From Thiocapsa rosea (lineage in GTDB: Bacteria; Pseudomonadota; Gammaproteobacteria; Chromatiales; Chromatiaceae), in the NCBI RefSeq assembly GCF_003634315.1, contig NZ_RBXL01000001.1:728501-792500 (forward strand): 64,000 nt of DNA. Direction: 5' to 3'. The position numbers and the translations under genes are program-made. Every line of letters starts with the position of its first letter. The stretch's first letter is position 1. The notes under the pieces are model-generated. The model did not search any database and had not been told where the DNA came from. It saw only the letters and a program-made list of their open reading frames with translations. Of the stretch, positions 8,330 through 20,756 are shown one piece after another.

Positions 8330-10904
8330 GACGATGGGCCTCCTCGGATCCGGTACCGGCGCTGCAGTGCGGCATGTCTTTCTCGCCAGTCTTCGGCGCC
8401 GACGCCTCGCGACCGCGTTGTCGCTGCTCGCAATCGCGCTCGGCGTGGCGCTCGGGCTGGCGGTGCAGCTCATCCATGCCGCCGCGCTCGACGAGCTCGG
8501 CCGCGGGATGCGCTTGCTGAGCGGCGAGGCGGATCTTCAGGTGGTCGGACCGCGCAGCGGCTTCGACGATGCGGTCTATGCACGGATCGCCCTGCATCCG
8601 ACGGTGGCCGCGGCGAGTCCGCTCCTCGAGATTCAAGCCCGGCTGCCGGGTCGCGACGAGACGCTGCGGGTGTTCGGGATCGATCTGTTTCGCGTCGCGC
8701 AGGTCACGCCCTCGTTGCTGCCCGTCGGCGTGACGGCAGCAGCGGATAGCAACGATGCCGAAGGGTCCGACGCGGATCGGCCGGATCGACTGGCTGCACT
8801 CCAACCCGATGCCGTCTTTTTGAGCCCTGCCGCGGGCACGCGTCTCGGGCTCGATGCCGGGGATGCGGTTGCGGTCCAGGTCGGACTCGGCGAGGCGCGT
8901 CTGCGGGTCGCAGGCGCCGTGCCCGGGGCCGGCGTCGGGCAGGTGCTGGCCGTGATGGACATCGCCGGCGCGCAGCAGACCTTCGATCGGATCGGTCTCC
9001 TGACCCGGATCGACCTGCGTCTCGCCCCGGGGATCGAACGCGGGCCGGCGCAGGAGCAGCTGCGCTCCCTGCTGCCGCCGGGCGTCACCCTGCTGACCCC
9101 GGAGGAGACCGCCTCCGAGGTCACGGGCGTGTCGCGCGCCTATCGGGTCAATCTCACCATGCTGGCGGCCATCGCACTTTTGACCGGCGGCTTCCTGGTC
9201 TTCTCGACCCAGTGGCTCGCGGTCGTGCGACGGCGCCGCGAATTCGCCTTCCTGCGCGCGCTCGGGCTCGACCGCGGCAGCCTGAGGCGCGGGTTGCTGG
9301 CGGAGGGCGCACTGCTCGGGCTGGTCGGCGGCGTGATCGGCGTGATCCTGGCCTATCTGCTGACCGCGCTGGCCTTCAGTCTGATCGGCGGCGATCTGGG
9401 CGCAGGGTTCTTTCGAGGCGTCGCCCCGCAGCTGCGCGTCGAGCCGGTGCTGACCCTGGCCTATCTCGGGCTCGGCGTGCTCGCGGGCGTGGCCGGCGCC
9501 TGGCTGCCGGCACGCGAGGCCGCCCGGATGGTGCCCGCCCGCGGGCTGCGGGCGGGCGACGAGGCCGAGGTCTATCGGGCGCGTCCGCGCTGGGGTGCGA
9601 CCCTGATCGTCCTGATCCTGACCGCTCTGCTGTGTCTGCTGCCGCCGGTCGGCGGTGTTCCTGTGTTCGGCTATCTCGCCGTCGCACTCATCTTGGTCGC
9701 TGCCGTTCTCGCGATCCCCGGCGCCACGGTCGGTGCGATGCGTCTCTTGCCCGTGCGGGGCTCGCTCGTGATCCGGTTGGCGCGGGCGCGACTCGCCGCT
9801 GCCCCGGGGCAGGCGGTCGTGGCCGGTGTGGGGGTTGTCGCCAGCGTCGCCCTGGCGGTTTCGATGGCCATCATGGTCGACTCGTTCCGCGACTCGCTCG
9901 ACGACTGGCTGACCCGGATGCTCCCCGCCGATCTCTATCTGCGCGCATCCGACTCGGGCGCAAGCGGCTATTTGGACCCGGACGCCGTGGCCCGCGTTGC
10001 CGCGCTGCCGGGCGTCGAGGCGGTGCGCCCGGTGCGCTTCGAGAGCCTGCGCCTCGCCGAGGTGCGCGAGGCGATCGCGCTGATCGCTCGCCCGGTGCAG
10101 GACACCTCCGGCCTTCCGCTCGTCGCCGGCACGCTGGATCCGCCCGCCGGGCCGGGCACGGATCCGCCGACCTGGATCTCGGAGGCCCTGGCCGATCGGC
10201 TGGGCCTCGGGGTCGGGGATCCGCTCGCCCTGCCCATCGGCGAGCAGCTGCAGGGCTTTCGCATCGTGGGCATCTGGCGGGACTACGCACGCCAACAGGG
10301 GGCGGCGGTGATCGAGCTTGCGACCTTCCGCGCCTTGACCGGCGATCGGCGCACCAACGATCTGGGCCTGACCCTGACGCGCGGGACGGATCCCGTCGGT
10401 GTCATGACCGCTATCCGCGCAACCCTCGGCGACCGGGTCAGCGAGATGATCCTGCCCGACGAGCTGCGCAGCATGATCCTCCAGGTCTTCGATCGCACCT
10501 TCCTGGCGACCTATCTGATGCTGGCGGTCGCGGTGACGATCGGTCTCTTCGGCATCGGCACCACCTTCGCCGCGCTTGCGACAAGTCGTCGCAAGGAGTT
10601 CGGGATCCTGCGTCACCTGGGTCTGCCGCGGCGCAGGATCGGGACGCTGTTGGCCTTGGAGGCGGCACTGACCGCCGCGGTCGGCGTCGGCGTCGGACTG
10701 ATCGCCGGCGGGGCGATCGCGCTGGTACTGATCCAGGTCATCAATCCGCAGAGTTTTCATTGGAGCATGGACATGCAGCTTCCGTTCGGCCTGCTGCTGA
10801 TCTTCGGCCTGGCGATGATCCTGCTCGCCGCGCTCGCCGCCCGACTCGCGGGTCAACAGGCGATGCGGCAGGACGCGGTACTCGCGGTGCGGGAGGATTG
10901 GTGA
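8319..10904 (+). CDS. FtsX-like ABC transporter permease (AttF/AttG-like fusion)
   Basis: An 861-residue permease with an N-terminal membrane anchor, a large periplasmic MacB-PCD-like domain, a group of three membrane helices (about residues 275-420), further central helices, a second periplasmic domain and a final three-helix FtsX block (from about residue 745). It therefore reads as two permease halves fused, like YbbP or AttF plus AttG. An alternative ATG at 8334 would avoid most of the overlap with the ATPase gene. Its stop overlaps the next start by one base (TGATG), so translation is probably coupled. Confidence 0.85.
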   Translation: MRDKTMGLLGSGTGAAVRHVFLASLRRRRLATALSLLAIALGVALGLAVQLIHAAALDELGRGMRLLSGEADLQVVGPRSGFDDAVYARIALHPTVAAASPLLEIQARLPGRDETLRVFGIDLFRVAQVTPSLLPVGVTAAADSNDAEGSDADRPDRLAALQPDAVFLSPAAGTRLGLDAGDAVAVQVGLGEARLRVAGAVPGAGVGQVLAVMDIAGAQQTFDRIGLLTRIDLRLAPGIERGPAQEQLRSLLPPGVTLLTPEETASEVTGVSRAYRVNLTMLAAIALLTGGFLVFSTQWLAVVRRRREFAFLRALGLDRGSLRRGLLAEGALLGLVGGVIGVILAYLLTALAFSLIGGDLGAGFFRGVAPQLRVEPVLTLAYLGLGVLAGVAGAWLPAREAARMVPARGLRAGDEAEVYRARPRWGATLIVLILTALLCLLPPVGGVPVFGYLAVALILVAAVLAIPGATVGAMRLLPVRGSLVIRLARARLAAAPGQAVVAGVGVVASVALAVSMAIMVDSFRDSLDDWLTRMLPADLYLRASDSGASGYLDPDAVARVAALPGVEAVRPVRFESLRLAEVREAIALIARPVQDTSGLPLVAGTLDPPAGPGTDPPTWISEALADRLGLGVGDPLALPIGEQLQGFRIVGIWRDYARQQGAAVIELATFRALTGDRRTNDLGLTLTRGTDPVGVMTAIRATLGDRVSEMILPDELRSMILQVFDRTFLATYLMLAVAVTIGLFGIGTTFAALATSRRKEFGILRHLGLPRRRIGTLLALEAALTAAVGVGVGLIAGGAIALVLIQVINPQSFHWSMDMQLPFGLLLIFGLAMILLAALAARLAGQQAMRQDAVLAVREDW

Positions 10905-11986
10905 TGCGCGCGTGGCAGCTTGCGCTGGTCCTGATGCTCTGCTGGCCGATCTCGGGCGTCTCGGCGAGCGACTTTGCCCCGGTGGTCGAGGGGCGCCCCT
11001 TGGCCTTTCCCGCGGACACGGGCGCGCATCCGGATTTCCGCACCGAATGGTGGTACATCACCGGCTGGCTGACCGACGAGGCCGGCACCGATCGCGGCTT
11101 CCAGGTCACCTTCTTTCGGGTCGGGACCGGCATCGGCGCGGACAATCCGAGCCGCTTCGCACCGCGCCAGCTCATCCTGGCCCATGCGGCGATCGCCGAT
11201 CCGGCCAGCGGAGCCCTGATCCATGCCGAGCGCGTCGAACGCGCGCTCGACCCACTGGCCGGTGCCGCTGTCGGGCGGACCCGCGCCTGGATCGGCGATT
11301 GGGAGTTGGTGCTGGATGAGGAGGGCACGCAGTATCGGACCCGCATCACGTCCGACGCCTTCGACCTGGACCTCGCGCTGGTGCCGCCCGGCCCGCCCGT
11401 CCTCAACGGCCGCGACGGCTTCAGCCAGAAGACGCCGGACCCGAACAACGCGAGCTACTACTACAGCCGCCCGCAGCTCGCCGTCGACGGACGTATCCGC
11501 ATCGAGGGGGCTGACATGAAGGTCAGCGGACACGCCTGGCTCGATCATGAGTGGTCGAGTGAGATCATGCCCGCGCAGGCGCGAGGCTGGGACTGGATCG
11601 GCATCAACCTGCACGACGGCGGCTCGCTGATGGCGTTTCGGATGCGTCGGGACGACGACTCGCCGCTCTGGGCGGCCGCGACGCTGCAGGAGGGTACCGA
11701 GCCTGCGCGGATCCTCACGCCGGAACAGGTGCGTTTTCTCCCTCGGCGCCGCTGGCAATCCCCCCGCACGGGTGCCGAGTACCCGGTCAAATGGACCCTG
11801 GAGCTCGATGGCCGAACACTCCGCCTGGAACCCCTGATGGACGACCAGGAACTCGACGGCCGACGCTCGACCGGCATCGTCTATTGGGAAGGTGCGGTCA
11901 AGGTGTATGAGCGGGAGCGGGAGCGGGAGATCGGACGCGGCTACTTGGAGATGACAGGGTATGCGGATCGCCCCGACAACCTCTGA
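10904..11986 (+). CDS. secreted lipocalin-like hydrolase, AttH/CrtC superfamily
   Basis: The 360-residue product begins with a signal peptide (ALVLMLCWPISGVSA) followed by the AttH-like lipocalin fold. Recognisable segments are RTEWWYITGWL, FQVTFFRVGTG, ASYYYSRPQLAVDG and AWLDHEWSSE, shared with the carotenoid 1,2-hydratase superfamily. The gene order ATPase-permease-AttH matches att-type operons. A role in carotenoid hydration is unlikely because the protein is secreted and co-expressed with an ABC exporter. Its substrate, perhaps a lipid or lipoprotein, is unknown. Confidence 0.82.
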   Translation: MRAWQLALVLMLCWPISGVSASDFAPVVEGRPLAFPADTGAHPDFRTEWWYITGWLTDEAGTDRGFQVTFFRVGTGIGADNPSRFAPRQLILAHAAIADPASGALIHAERVERALDPLAGAAVGRTRAWIGDWELVLDEEGTQYRTRITSDAFDLDLALVPPGPPVLNGRDGFSQKTPDPNNASYYYSRPQLAVDGRIRIEGADMKVSGHAWLDHEWSSEIMPAQARGWDWIGINLHDGGSLMAFRMRRDDDSPLWAAATLQEGTEPARILTPEQVRFLPRRRWQSPRTGAEYPVKWTLELDGRTLRLEPLMDDQELDGRRSTGIVYWEGAVKVYEREREREIGRGYLEMTGYADRPDNL

Positions 11987-11989
11987 AAA

Positions 11990-12073
11990 TAAACCGCGTC
12001 CTGCGTGACTTGCGAGGATCGAGCGGGCGCTCGGGGTCCCGGGGACGGGCGAGGTCTGCGGTGACGCGGTTTA
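11990..12073. repeat. single intergenic repeat module with TAAACCGCGTC / GACGCGGTTTA ends
   Basis: An 84-bp module lying between the convergent AttH-like and xseA genes. Only the ends match the other modules; the interior is different and GC-rich. It can form a strong bidirectional stem-loop and may act as the shared terminator. Confidence 0.8.
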
Positions 12074-12113
12074 TGATTTTTCATGAGACCAGCCACCCGA
12101 ACCCCAAGGATCT

Positions 12114-12142
12114 CGTGACACCCGCTCTGCGGTGTCACGCAT
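12114..12142. repeat. REP-like palindrome at the 3' end of xseA
   Basis: GTGACACC and GGTGTCAC form an eight-base perfect stem around a seven-base loop, and the xseA stop codon (12135-12137) lies in the right arm. An inverted copy with the same core occurs at 41280-41312, both beside a similar CCACCC-containing flank. Confidence 0.7.
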
Positions 12143-13529
12143 GCCAATTGTCGTTTTCGGGTTCAACGATTGCCCTGAGACGGCCCATCGCGAGGCGTGC
12201 CTCGATGCGTGTGCCGGGGGGAGCTTCCTCGGGTGCTCGCACGATCTCGCCGTCCGGCAGGCGGGTGACGATGGCGTAGCCGCGGGCGAGTGTCGCCAGG
12301 GGGCTGCGGGCCTCCAAGCCGGCGACGGCGCGCATCAACCGCTCGCGCCGGGTCTCGGCGAGCCGTGTCCTTGCGCGGGCAAGACGCTCGGCGAGCGCAG
12401 CGACGGCGATGCCGAGCCCCTCCAGACGTCGCCCGGGCGACGCGAACACCAGGCGCGCAGTCGCCGGGCGCAATCGAGCCTGCGCCCGCGCCAGCCGATT
12501 CGACAGGAGCGAGACCAGGCGCTGCTCGAGCTGATCCAGACGCTGCGCGCGCTGCTGCAGTCGCGCGGCCGGGTGGAGCAAGGCCAAATGACGCGCGACG
12601 GCGCTCAACCGTTGGCGCGCGGCCACCCGGTGACGCGCATGGGCCGCGTCCAGACGCCGGGTCAAGGCGACCAGACGATGGCGCAGATGATCGCCCGAGG
12701 GCGCCACCAGCTCGGCTGCGGCCGAAGGGGTCGCCGCGCGTCGGTCCGCGACCAGATCGGCGATGCTGATGTCGCTCTCGTGGCCGACCCCGGTGACGAC
12801 CGGGATGGCGGAGGCGCGGATCGCGCGCGCCAGGGCCTCGTCGTTGAAGGCGTTGAGGTCTTCGAGCGAGCCGCCGCCGCGGGCCAGGATGAGCACGTCG
12901 CACTCGGCGCGGGCATTCGCCGCCGCCAACGCGGCGAGCAGGGACGCCGGAGCGGCCTCGCCCTGCACCTGAGCCGGATAGATGACCACGGGCAAGGCCG
13001 CGAACCGGCGCTTCAAGACGGCGAGCAGGTCGCGCACCGCCGCCCCGGTGGGCGAGGTGATTAGACCGACCCGTTTTGGAAAGGCCGGAATCGGCCGCTT
13101 GGCGGCCTCGTCGAATAAACCCTCCGCGGCCAACGTGCGCTTCAGCCGCTCGAATTCGAGCCGGAGCGCACCCTCGCCGCCCGGCTCCATGTGATCGATG
13201 ACCAACTGAAAATCGCCGCGCGGCTCGAAGAGCGTCGCCCGGCCGCGAACCAACACCTCTTGACCGTTCGTCGGACGGAAATTCAGGAGCATCCGCTTAG
13301 GGCGAAACATCGCACACCGGACCTGCGCCGCCGCATCTTTGAGCGTGAAATAGATGTGACCGGAGGCCGGCTGCGCCAGATTCGACAGCTCGCCTTGGAC
13401 CCAAAGCACGGGAAAGCTCCCGTCGAGCACCGCACGCACCTCGCTCGCCAAGCGGGCGACGCTGTAGATATCGCGGTAATCGTCGAGGGCGCGGACAGGT
13501 CGTTCGAGCGGCATAGGCAGGATTCGCAA
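12135..13529 (-). CDS. xseA: exodeoxyribonuclease VII large subunit
   Basis: Forms, with XseB, a nuclease that degrades single-stranded DNA in both directions. The 464-residue protein has an N-terminal OB-fold (VLWVQGELSNLAQPASGHIYFTLKD), the catalytic core with GVGHESDISIADLVADRRA and RGGGSLEDLNAFNDE, and a long coiled-coil region rich in arginine and alanine. An internal ATG at 13514 is an alternative start. It is divergent from guaB, a common gammaproteobacterial order. Confidence 0.95.
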   Translation of the reverse strand: MRILPMPLERPVRALDDYRDIYSVARLASEVRAVLDGSFPVLWVQGELSNLAQPASGHIYFTLKDAAAQVRCAMFRPKRMLLNFRPTNGQEVLVRGRATLFEPRGDFQLVIDHMEPGGEGALRLEFERLKRTLAAEGLFDEAAKRPIPAFPKRVGLITSPTGAAVRDLLAVLKRRFAALPVVIYPAQVQGEAAPASLLAALAAANARAECDVLILARGGGSLEDLNAFNDEALARAIRASAIPVVTGVGHESDISIADLVADRRAATPSAAAELVAPSGDHLRHRLVALTRRLDAAHARHRVAARQRLSAVARHLALLHPAARLQQRAQRLDQLEQRLVSLLSNRLARAQARLRPATARLVFASPGRRLEGLGIAVAALAERLARARTRLAETRRERLMRAVAGLEARSPLATLARGYAIVTRLPDGEIVRAPEEAPPGTRIEARLAMGRLRAIVEPENDNWHA

Positions 13530-13591
13530 TCAAAAGCTTCGTAACGTCGACGTCGTTTCCATCGTCGTCGTTGACTTGACGTCCTATGGAG

Positions 13592-13620
13592 TTTACCTCC
13601 GCCCGTTGAAATTCTATACT
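13592..13620 (+). promoter_or_regulatory. candidate sigma-70 promoter of guaB
   Basis: TTTACC (13592-13597), a 17-base spacer and TATACT (13615-13620) lie 45 bases before the guaB start. The -10 is a good match and the -35 is moderate. A cluster of GTCGTCG repeats just upstream may hold other control sites. Confidence 0.5.
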
Positions 13621-13650
13621 TTCGGGTTACTTTCCTGTTCTGGTCACTGA

Positions 13651-15129
<1,479 letters not shown>

Positions 15130-15132
<3 letters not shown>

Positions 15133-15180
15133 TGTCATGCACCGGATTGCGCTTGGGGCGCAATCCGGCGCATGACATCA
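15130..15180. terminator. long near-perfect hairpin at the guaB stop
   Basis: Arms of 23 bases (TGATGTCATGC then CCGGATTGCGC on the left) pair with the right arm except at one A/G position, around a five-base loop. The left arm begins with the guaB TGA codon. There is no T-run, so it may act as an attenuator or mRNA-end stabiliser rather than a simple terminator. Confidence 0.7.
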
Positions 15181-15213
15181 AGATGCTTTCTGAGGGTTTT
15201 CCCGGCGTACTGT

Positions 15214-15320
15214 GAGGTGATTTTCGGGAATGGAACGACCTGCATGTAGGGGCGAATTTATTCGCCCCTACCGGTCTTCCAAACATACCAAGCGGGATAT
15301 CGATTCCCGGAAATCACCTT
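15214..15320. repeat. 107-bp inverted-repeat element (MITE-like) between guaB and guaA
   Basis: The ends are GAGGTGATTTTCGGGAAT and its near complement (16 of 18 positions). At the centre a perfect 12-base-arm palindrome, GTAGGGGCGAAT with its complement, spans 15246-15271. The core GGGGCGA..TCGCCCC motif is common in intergenic DNA of many bacteria, and a related hairpin is at 42775-42790. Confidence 0.7.
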
Positions 15321-15394
15321 AAAGATGCCGTTGCGACCGATCACCGATTTCCTCTCTCTACCCCCGCCCCCCCTTTCGGAACCGTCACCCAATC

Positions 15395-16969
15395 ATGACC
15401 AATATTCACGCCGACCGCATTCTGATTCTCGACTTCGGGTCGCAGTACACGCAACTGATCGCGCGGCGCGTGCGCGAGGCGGGGGTCTATTGCGAGTTGC
15501 ATCCGCATGACATGGGGGCGTCGGCGATCCGGGAGTTTGCACCGAGCGGCGTTATTCTATCCGGTGGTCACCAGTCCGTTCATGAGGACGAGACGCCCCG
15601 CGCGGATCCTCTGGTGTTCGATTTGGGCGTGCCCGTGCTGGGCATCTGTTACGGCATGCAGACCATGGCCGCGCAGCTCGGCGGCAGCGTCGCGCCTTCG
15701 ACCCATCGCGAGTACGGCTATGCGCAGGTCCGTGCACGCGGCCACTCGCGCCTGCTGCGCGATATCGAGGACCACACCAGCCCCGAGGGCTACGGACTGT
15801 TGGACGTCTGGATGAGCCACGGCGACCGGGTCGAGACCCTCCCCGCGGGCTTTCAGGTCATCGCAGAGACCGCCAACGCGCCCTTGGCCGGCATCGCCGA
15901 CGAGGAGCGCCGCTTCTACGGCGTGCAGTTCCACCCGGAGGTGACCCACACCCGCCAGGGCCAGCGGGTCATCGAACGCTTCATTCACGCGATCTGCGGC
16001 TGCGGCCGTCTCTGGACCCCCGGCAACATCATCGAAGACAGCATCGCCAAGGTGCGCGCTCAGGTCGGCAGCGACGCCGTCCTGCTCGGACTCTCGGGCG
16101 GCGTGGACTCCAGCGTCGTCGCCGCCCTGCTGCACCGCGCCATCGGCAGCCAGCTGACCTGCGTCTTCGTCGACAACGGACTGCTGCGGCTCGGCGAGGG
16201 CGATCAGGTCATGAGCACCTTCGCGCGCCACATGGGCGTGCGGGTGGTCCGGGTCGATGCCGAAGACCGCTTCCTCGGCCGGCTCAAGGGCGTGACCGAC
16301 CCGGAGCAGAAGCGCAAGATCATCGGCAACACCTTTATCGAGGTCTTCGACGACGAGGCGAGCAAGCTCGCCAATGTGCAATGGCTCGCCCAAGGCACCA
16401 TCTACCCGGACGTGATCGAATCCGCCGGCGCCAAATCCGGCAAGGCCACGGTCATCAAATCCCACCACAACGTAGGCGGGCTGCCGGAGGAGATGAACCT
16501 CAAGCTCGTCGAGCCCCTGCGCGAGCTCTTCAAAGACGAAGTTCGCAAGATCGGCATCGAGCTCGGCCTGCCCTCCGAGATGGTCTATCGTCACCCCTTC
16601 CCGGGTCCCGGCCTCGCCGTGCGCATCCTGGGCGAAGTCCAAAAGGACGACGCCGTCACCCTGCGCAAGGCCGACCACATCTTCATCGAAGAGCTGCGCC
16701 GCGCCGACCTCTACGATCAGGTCTCCCAAGCCTTCGCCGTCTTCCTGCCGGTGCGCTCCGTCGGCGTCGTCGGCGACAAGCGCCAATATGCCCACGTGAT
16801 CGCGTTGCGTGCGGTCGAAACACTCGACTTCATGACGGCGCGCTGGGCGCACCTCCCCTACGACTTCCTGGACCTGGTGTGCCGGCGGATCGTCAACGAG
16901 GTCCCCGGCGTCTCCCGCGTCGTCTACGACATCACCGGCAAACCGCCGGGGACGATCGAGTGGGAGTGA
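15395..16969 (+). CDS. guaA: GMP synthase (glutamine-hydrolysing)
   Basis: Aminates XMP to GMP using glutamine. The 524 residues comprise an N-terminal amidotransferase (nucleophile Cys85 in [19 protein letters not shown]), an ATP-pyrophosphatase domain with [17 protein letters not shown], and a C-terminal dimerisation domain ending KPPGTIEWE, the conserved C-terminus. The start follows a pyrimidine-rich leader without a strong Shine-Dalgarno sequence. Confidence 0.97.
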   Translation: MTNIHADRILILDFGSQYTQLIARRVREAGVYCELHPHDMGASAIREFAPSGVILSGGHQSVHEDETPRADPLVFDLGVPVLGICYGMQTMAAQLGGSVAPSTHREYGYAQVRARGHSRLLRDIEDHTSPEGYGLLDVWMSHGDRVETLPAGFQVIAETANAPLAGIADEERRFYGVQFHPEVTHTRQGQRVIERFIHAICGCGRLWTPGNIIEDSIAKVRAQVGSDAVLLGLSGGVDSSVVAALLHRAIGSQLTCVFVDNGLLRLGEGDQVMSTFARHMGVRVVRVDAEDRFLGRLKGVTDPEQKRKIIGNTFIEVFDDEASKLANVQWLAQGTIYPDVIESAGAKSGKATVIKSHHNVGGLPEEMNLKLVEPLRELFKDEVRKIGIELGLPSEMVYRHPFPGPGLAVRILGEVQKDDAVTLRKADHIFIEELRRADLYDQVSQAFAVFLPVRSVGVVGDKRQYAHVIALRAVETLDFMTARWAHLPYDFLDLVCRRIVNEVPGVSRVVYDITGKPPGTIEWE

Positions 16970-17010
16970 GCGCGCGGCATAGAAGGATCTAATCAAACAA
17001 GACCCGCCGG

Positions 17011-17047
17011 CGTAGGATGGGTAGAGCGCGGCGAAACCCATCATCCC
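17011..17047. repeat. GTAGGATGGGTAGAGCG-type intergenic repeat
   Basis: GATGGGT and ACCCATC form a seven-base stem around GAGCGCGGCGA. This short palindromic repeat family is widespread in proteobacterial intergenic DNA. The rest of the 220 bases between guaA and the ATPase gene shows nothing recognisable. Confidence 0.6.
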
Positions 17048-17189
17048 TGCTCCGACCCCCAAGAGATGCGTCAAGCATTCCGCATCGTGCCCGGCCGTCG
17101 GCAAGGGATCGTGATTCGAGTTCTGCTTAGCCCTCGACAAAAACGAACGATCATCCGACCAAACAGTCGACGCGATCCCGCAGAGCACC

Positions 17190-18475
17190 ATGCTGACATC
17201 CATCCAGCTGAACGATTTCAAAAGCTTCCGAGATCAGACGATCCCGCTTGCGCCGCTGACCCTGTTGGTTGGCGCAAACGCCTCGGGTAAGAGCAATCTC
17301 TTCGATGCGATTCGATTTCTTCAGGGCGTCGGACTCGGTCACCCCTTCACCGAAATACTCCTTCCTCGTTGGGAGGCCGGACGGGAAGCCTGGCCGGGGA
17401 TACGGGGCGGGATTCACGAGGTCGCATTCTGTCACGGCAACAGCTTTGGACTTTCGACGGTTTGGAGCCTTTGCCGTCGTGACCCTCTCATGCGGGAGGC
17501 AGAGGCCCAGAGACTTGTAGGGGTCTTCGACTATCCCGAGGTGCGGCTCGCCCATCGAATCAAGTGCCGAACCGAGGACCAGGTCCTTCTGATCGACGAA
17601 CGCCTGACGGATACCGACGAAGGTAATCAGCTCTTTGCAACCGGCGGGTCCAGTCCATCGCCGCAGCCCCGCAGCACAGACTTCGTCCCGATCTTGACCG
17701 ACCTCTTGCCGGAGAACCCCGGAAGACGCACTACGTCGGTTTGTGATGCTGCACGCAGTGTCCTCGGTCAGATTCACACGCTGAGAGTGGACGGCGCACA
17801 CGAACGCGTTGCCATGGACAGCATCCGATTGGCTGTGGCCATGAGGAGTTCCCTCTTCCTCGATATCAGTCCTGCGCGCATGCGCGCTTATCAAGCCATC
17901 CAGACCCGGGACTTGGGCGAACAAGGAGAGAATATCTCCCCGGTACTTCGCAGATACTGCCAAGACAGCGACAAAAAAGCCGACCTCATCGATTGGCTCT
18001 CCGAGCTTTGCGGACCGGCGATCACCGATATCCGTTTCGACGAAAACGCGCAGCAGGAGGTCTTGCTCCAGGTCATCGAGACGAACGGAATGCCGATCAG
18101 TGCTCGCAGCCTATCCGACGGGACACTCCGCTTCCTCGGCATTCTGGCCGCCCTGATCACGGCTCCCGAGGGCTCGATGGTCCTGATCGAGGAGATCGAA
18201 AATGGCCTTCACCCGACGCGCATTCATCTTCTGGTCGAGCTCTTGGAGCATGTCACGAGAGATCGCGGTATCCAGGTGCTGGCCACAACCCACTCCCCGT
18301 GGCTGCTCCAACACCTCTGCGACGAGAGCCTCGGCAATGCGGTTGTTTTCGGCCGCGTTCCCGAAGAGGAAGGCACAATCGCCCGTCGCCTCAGAGATCT
18401 GAAGGATTTCGAAGCGGTTGCCGACCGAGCCGCTGTCGATCGCCTTTTCTCGACCGGCTGGCTAGAGCGAGCCTT

Positions 18476-18479
<4 letters not shown>
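17190..18479 (+). CDS. AAA (ABC-type/RecF-like) ATPase, putative defence protein
   Basis: A 429-residue ATPase of the SMC/RecF/OLD type. It starts LTSIQLNDFKSFRD, then has Walker A GANASGKSNLFDAI at about residues 30-43. The C-terminal half has an ABC-like signature segment (ARSLSDGTLRFLGILAAL), a Walker B-like MVLIEEIENGLHP and a conserved histidine in LATTHSPWLLQHL. No nuclease domain is fused to it. The following gene starts inside its stop codon and encodes a TOPRIM-like protein, so the two probably work together, as in Gabija, PARIS and related systems. The exact family is not established. Confidence 0.85.
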
Positions 18480-19541
<1,062 letters not shown>

Positions 19542-19603
19542 GGTTCCTCGACTTACACTTGTCAGCTTGTCGAAAGCGAGCAACTCGCACGACCGACAAT
19601 CTC

Positions 19604-19693
19604 GGAGAGGTGCCGGAGTGGCCGAACGGGCTTGACTCGAAATCAAGAGAAGGCGCAAGCCTTCCGTGGGTTCGAATCCCACCCTCTCCGCCA
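19604..19693 (+). tRNA. tRNA-Ser(CGA)
   Basis: A 90-nt type II tRNA including the encoded CCA. The acceptor stem GGAGAGG pairs with CCTCTCC (19683-19689), followed by discriminator G and CCA. The anticodon stem-loop CTTGA CTCGAAA TCAAG places CGA at 19638-19640. The long variable arm (GAAGGCGCAAGCCTTC) and T-loop TTCGAATC are present. It decodes UCG. The repeat-rich accessory region starts about 0.9 kb downstream. Confidence 0.97.
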
Positions 19694-19963
19694 ATCGTTT
19701 TTGTAACCCGCTATTCCGATTCGTCTTTTTTCTGAATCTTCGCCTGTCGCCCACGCTTCGCCCCACATTGCGACATGGGCAGATCCGTTTTCGCCCCTTC
19801 TCGACCCTCGCTTGACCCGACGAACGATATCGGATCAACGTTTGAACAGATAGCAAGTGTGGCAAAGAATCTGGGTACGTTACCTACTTCTCGTCGTCCC
19901 CTATTTCTTCCCGGTCTCGGGAAGCCGAGCTTCCTAGGCTGGCGTTAACGAGAGGATCACCAC

Positions 19964-20200
19964 ATGAATTTTCCGGATCTAGAGCGCATCACCATTGACC
20001 CCAAGGTCATGGGAGGCAAGCCTTGTATTCGAGGGATTCGGATAACGGTCGGTACGATCACCGGCTTGCTCGCATCGGGCGAAACGATGGAAAGGGTACT
20101 GGAACTCTACCCCAGCCTGGACAGGGAAGACATCTATGCCGCCCTTGCCTATGCATCATGGCGGGCCGAAGAGTATGACGTGCCGCTCAAGGCATCATGA
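19964..20200 (+). CDS. DUF433 antitoxin-like protein
   Basis: A 78-residue protein with the DUF433 core: ITIDPKVMGGKPCIRGIRIT, then VLELYPSLDREDIYAALAYA. This family has a winged helix-like fold and is usually encoded just before a PIN-like DUF5615 gene. The start has GAGAGGATC upstream. It overlaps the next gene by four bases (ATGA) and probably acts as its antitoxin and as the operon repressor. Confidence 0.88.
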   Translation: MNFPDLERITIDPKVMGGKPCIRGIRITVGTITGLLASGETMERVLELYPSLDREDIYAALAYASWRAEEYDVPLKAS

Positions 20201-20571
20201 AGATCGTTCTGGACATGAATATCCCGGAGGTCTGGGAAGACTTCCTCCGCGGTGCCGGACACGAGGCAATCCATTGGAGCAGGATCGGAGACATCCGGGC
20301 CGACGACGATGCCATCATGGCGTGGGCCCGCGAGAACGACCATGTCGTCTTCACACACGATTTGGATTTCGGCTCCCTGCTGTTCACAACGAATGCGGCA
20401 GCTCCAAGTGTCCTACAGCTTCGGGTTCAGCACATCGTCCCCGATGCAGTTGGAGATGCTGTCTTGGAAACCCTGATCACAGCAGCGGATTCTCTCAACT
20501 CCGGGGCATTGGTTACGATCGATCCAAGGCGCCACAGAATCCGACTGCTTCCGCTAAGACATGTCGATTAG
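20197..20571 (+). CDS. DUF5615 PIN-like toxin
   Basis: A 124-residue PIN-like protein. The first strand MKIVLDMNIPEVWEDFLRG supplies the first conserved aspartate, HWSRIGDIRADDDAIMAWA and VVFTHDLDFGSLL supply the acidic cluster, so metal-dependent RNase activity is likely. It forms a toxin-antitoxin pair with the overlapping DUF433 gene. Confidence 0.85.
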   Translation: MKIVLDMNIPEVWEDFLRGAGHEAIHWSRIGDIRADDDAIMAWARENDHVVFTHDLDFGSLLFTTNAAAPSVLQLRVQHIVPDAVGDAVLETLITAADSLNSGALVTIDPRRHRIRLLPLRHVD

Positions 20572-20578
20572 TGCATTT

Positions 20579-20659
20579 TAAACCGAGTCCTCGCTGAGGG
20601 CTGTGGAAGCACAAAACATAGAACTCTCTCGACAATCAGCATCTCGACCGGGACAACGC
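20579..20659. repeat. degraded type A intergenic module
   Basis: Begins TTAAACCGAGTCC and keeps the interior pattern GCTGAGGGCTGT ... CAATCAGCATCTCG, but the right end is decayed (GGGACAACGC). It marks the border to the accessory region. Confidence 0.65.
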
Positions 20660-20756
20660 ACTCTTGGAAATTTCGCCATCGCTTAGTCACAGAAACATCA
20701 CTTCGTGTTCTAATCGATCCGAAGCATCTCGTCTAGGGAATTAAGCAAACTGTCCC

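Noticed and set aside
8247-10856. An 869-codon open frame on the minus strand opposite the ABC permease
   Set aside because: The product is low-complexity, rich in R, Q, G and H, and mirrors a strong permease gene in a GC-rich genome; it is a shadow frame. The same holds for the long minus frames opposite guaB, guaA, mrpD and the plus frames opposite bchY and bchX.
10904-11986. Carotenoid 1,2-hydratase (crtC)
   Set aside because: It shares the lipocalin-like superfamily, but the signal peptide and the coupling to an ABC exporter fit AttH better.
19604-19693. tRNA-Ser as attachment site of an integrated island
   Set aside because: No integrase gene and no repeated tRNA 3' end were found downstream, although accessory DNA begins within 1 kb.
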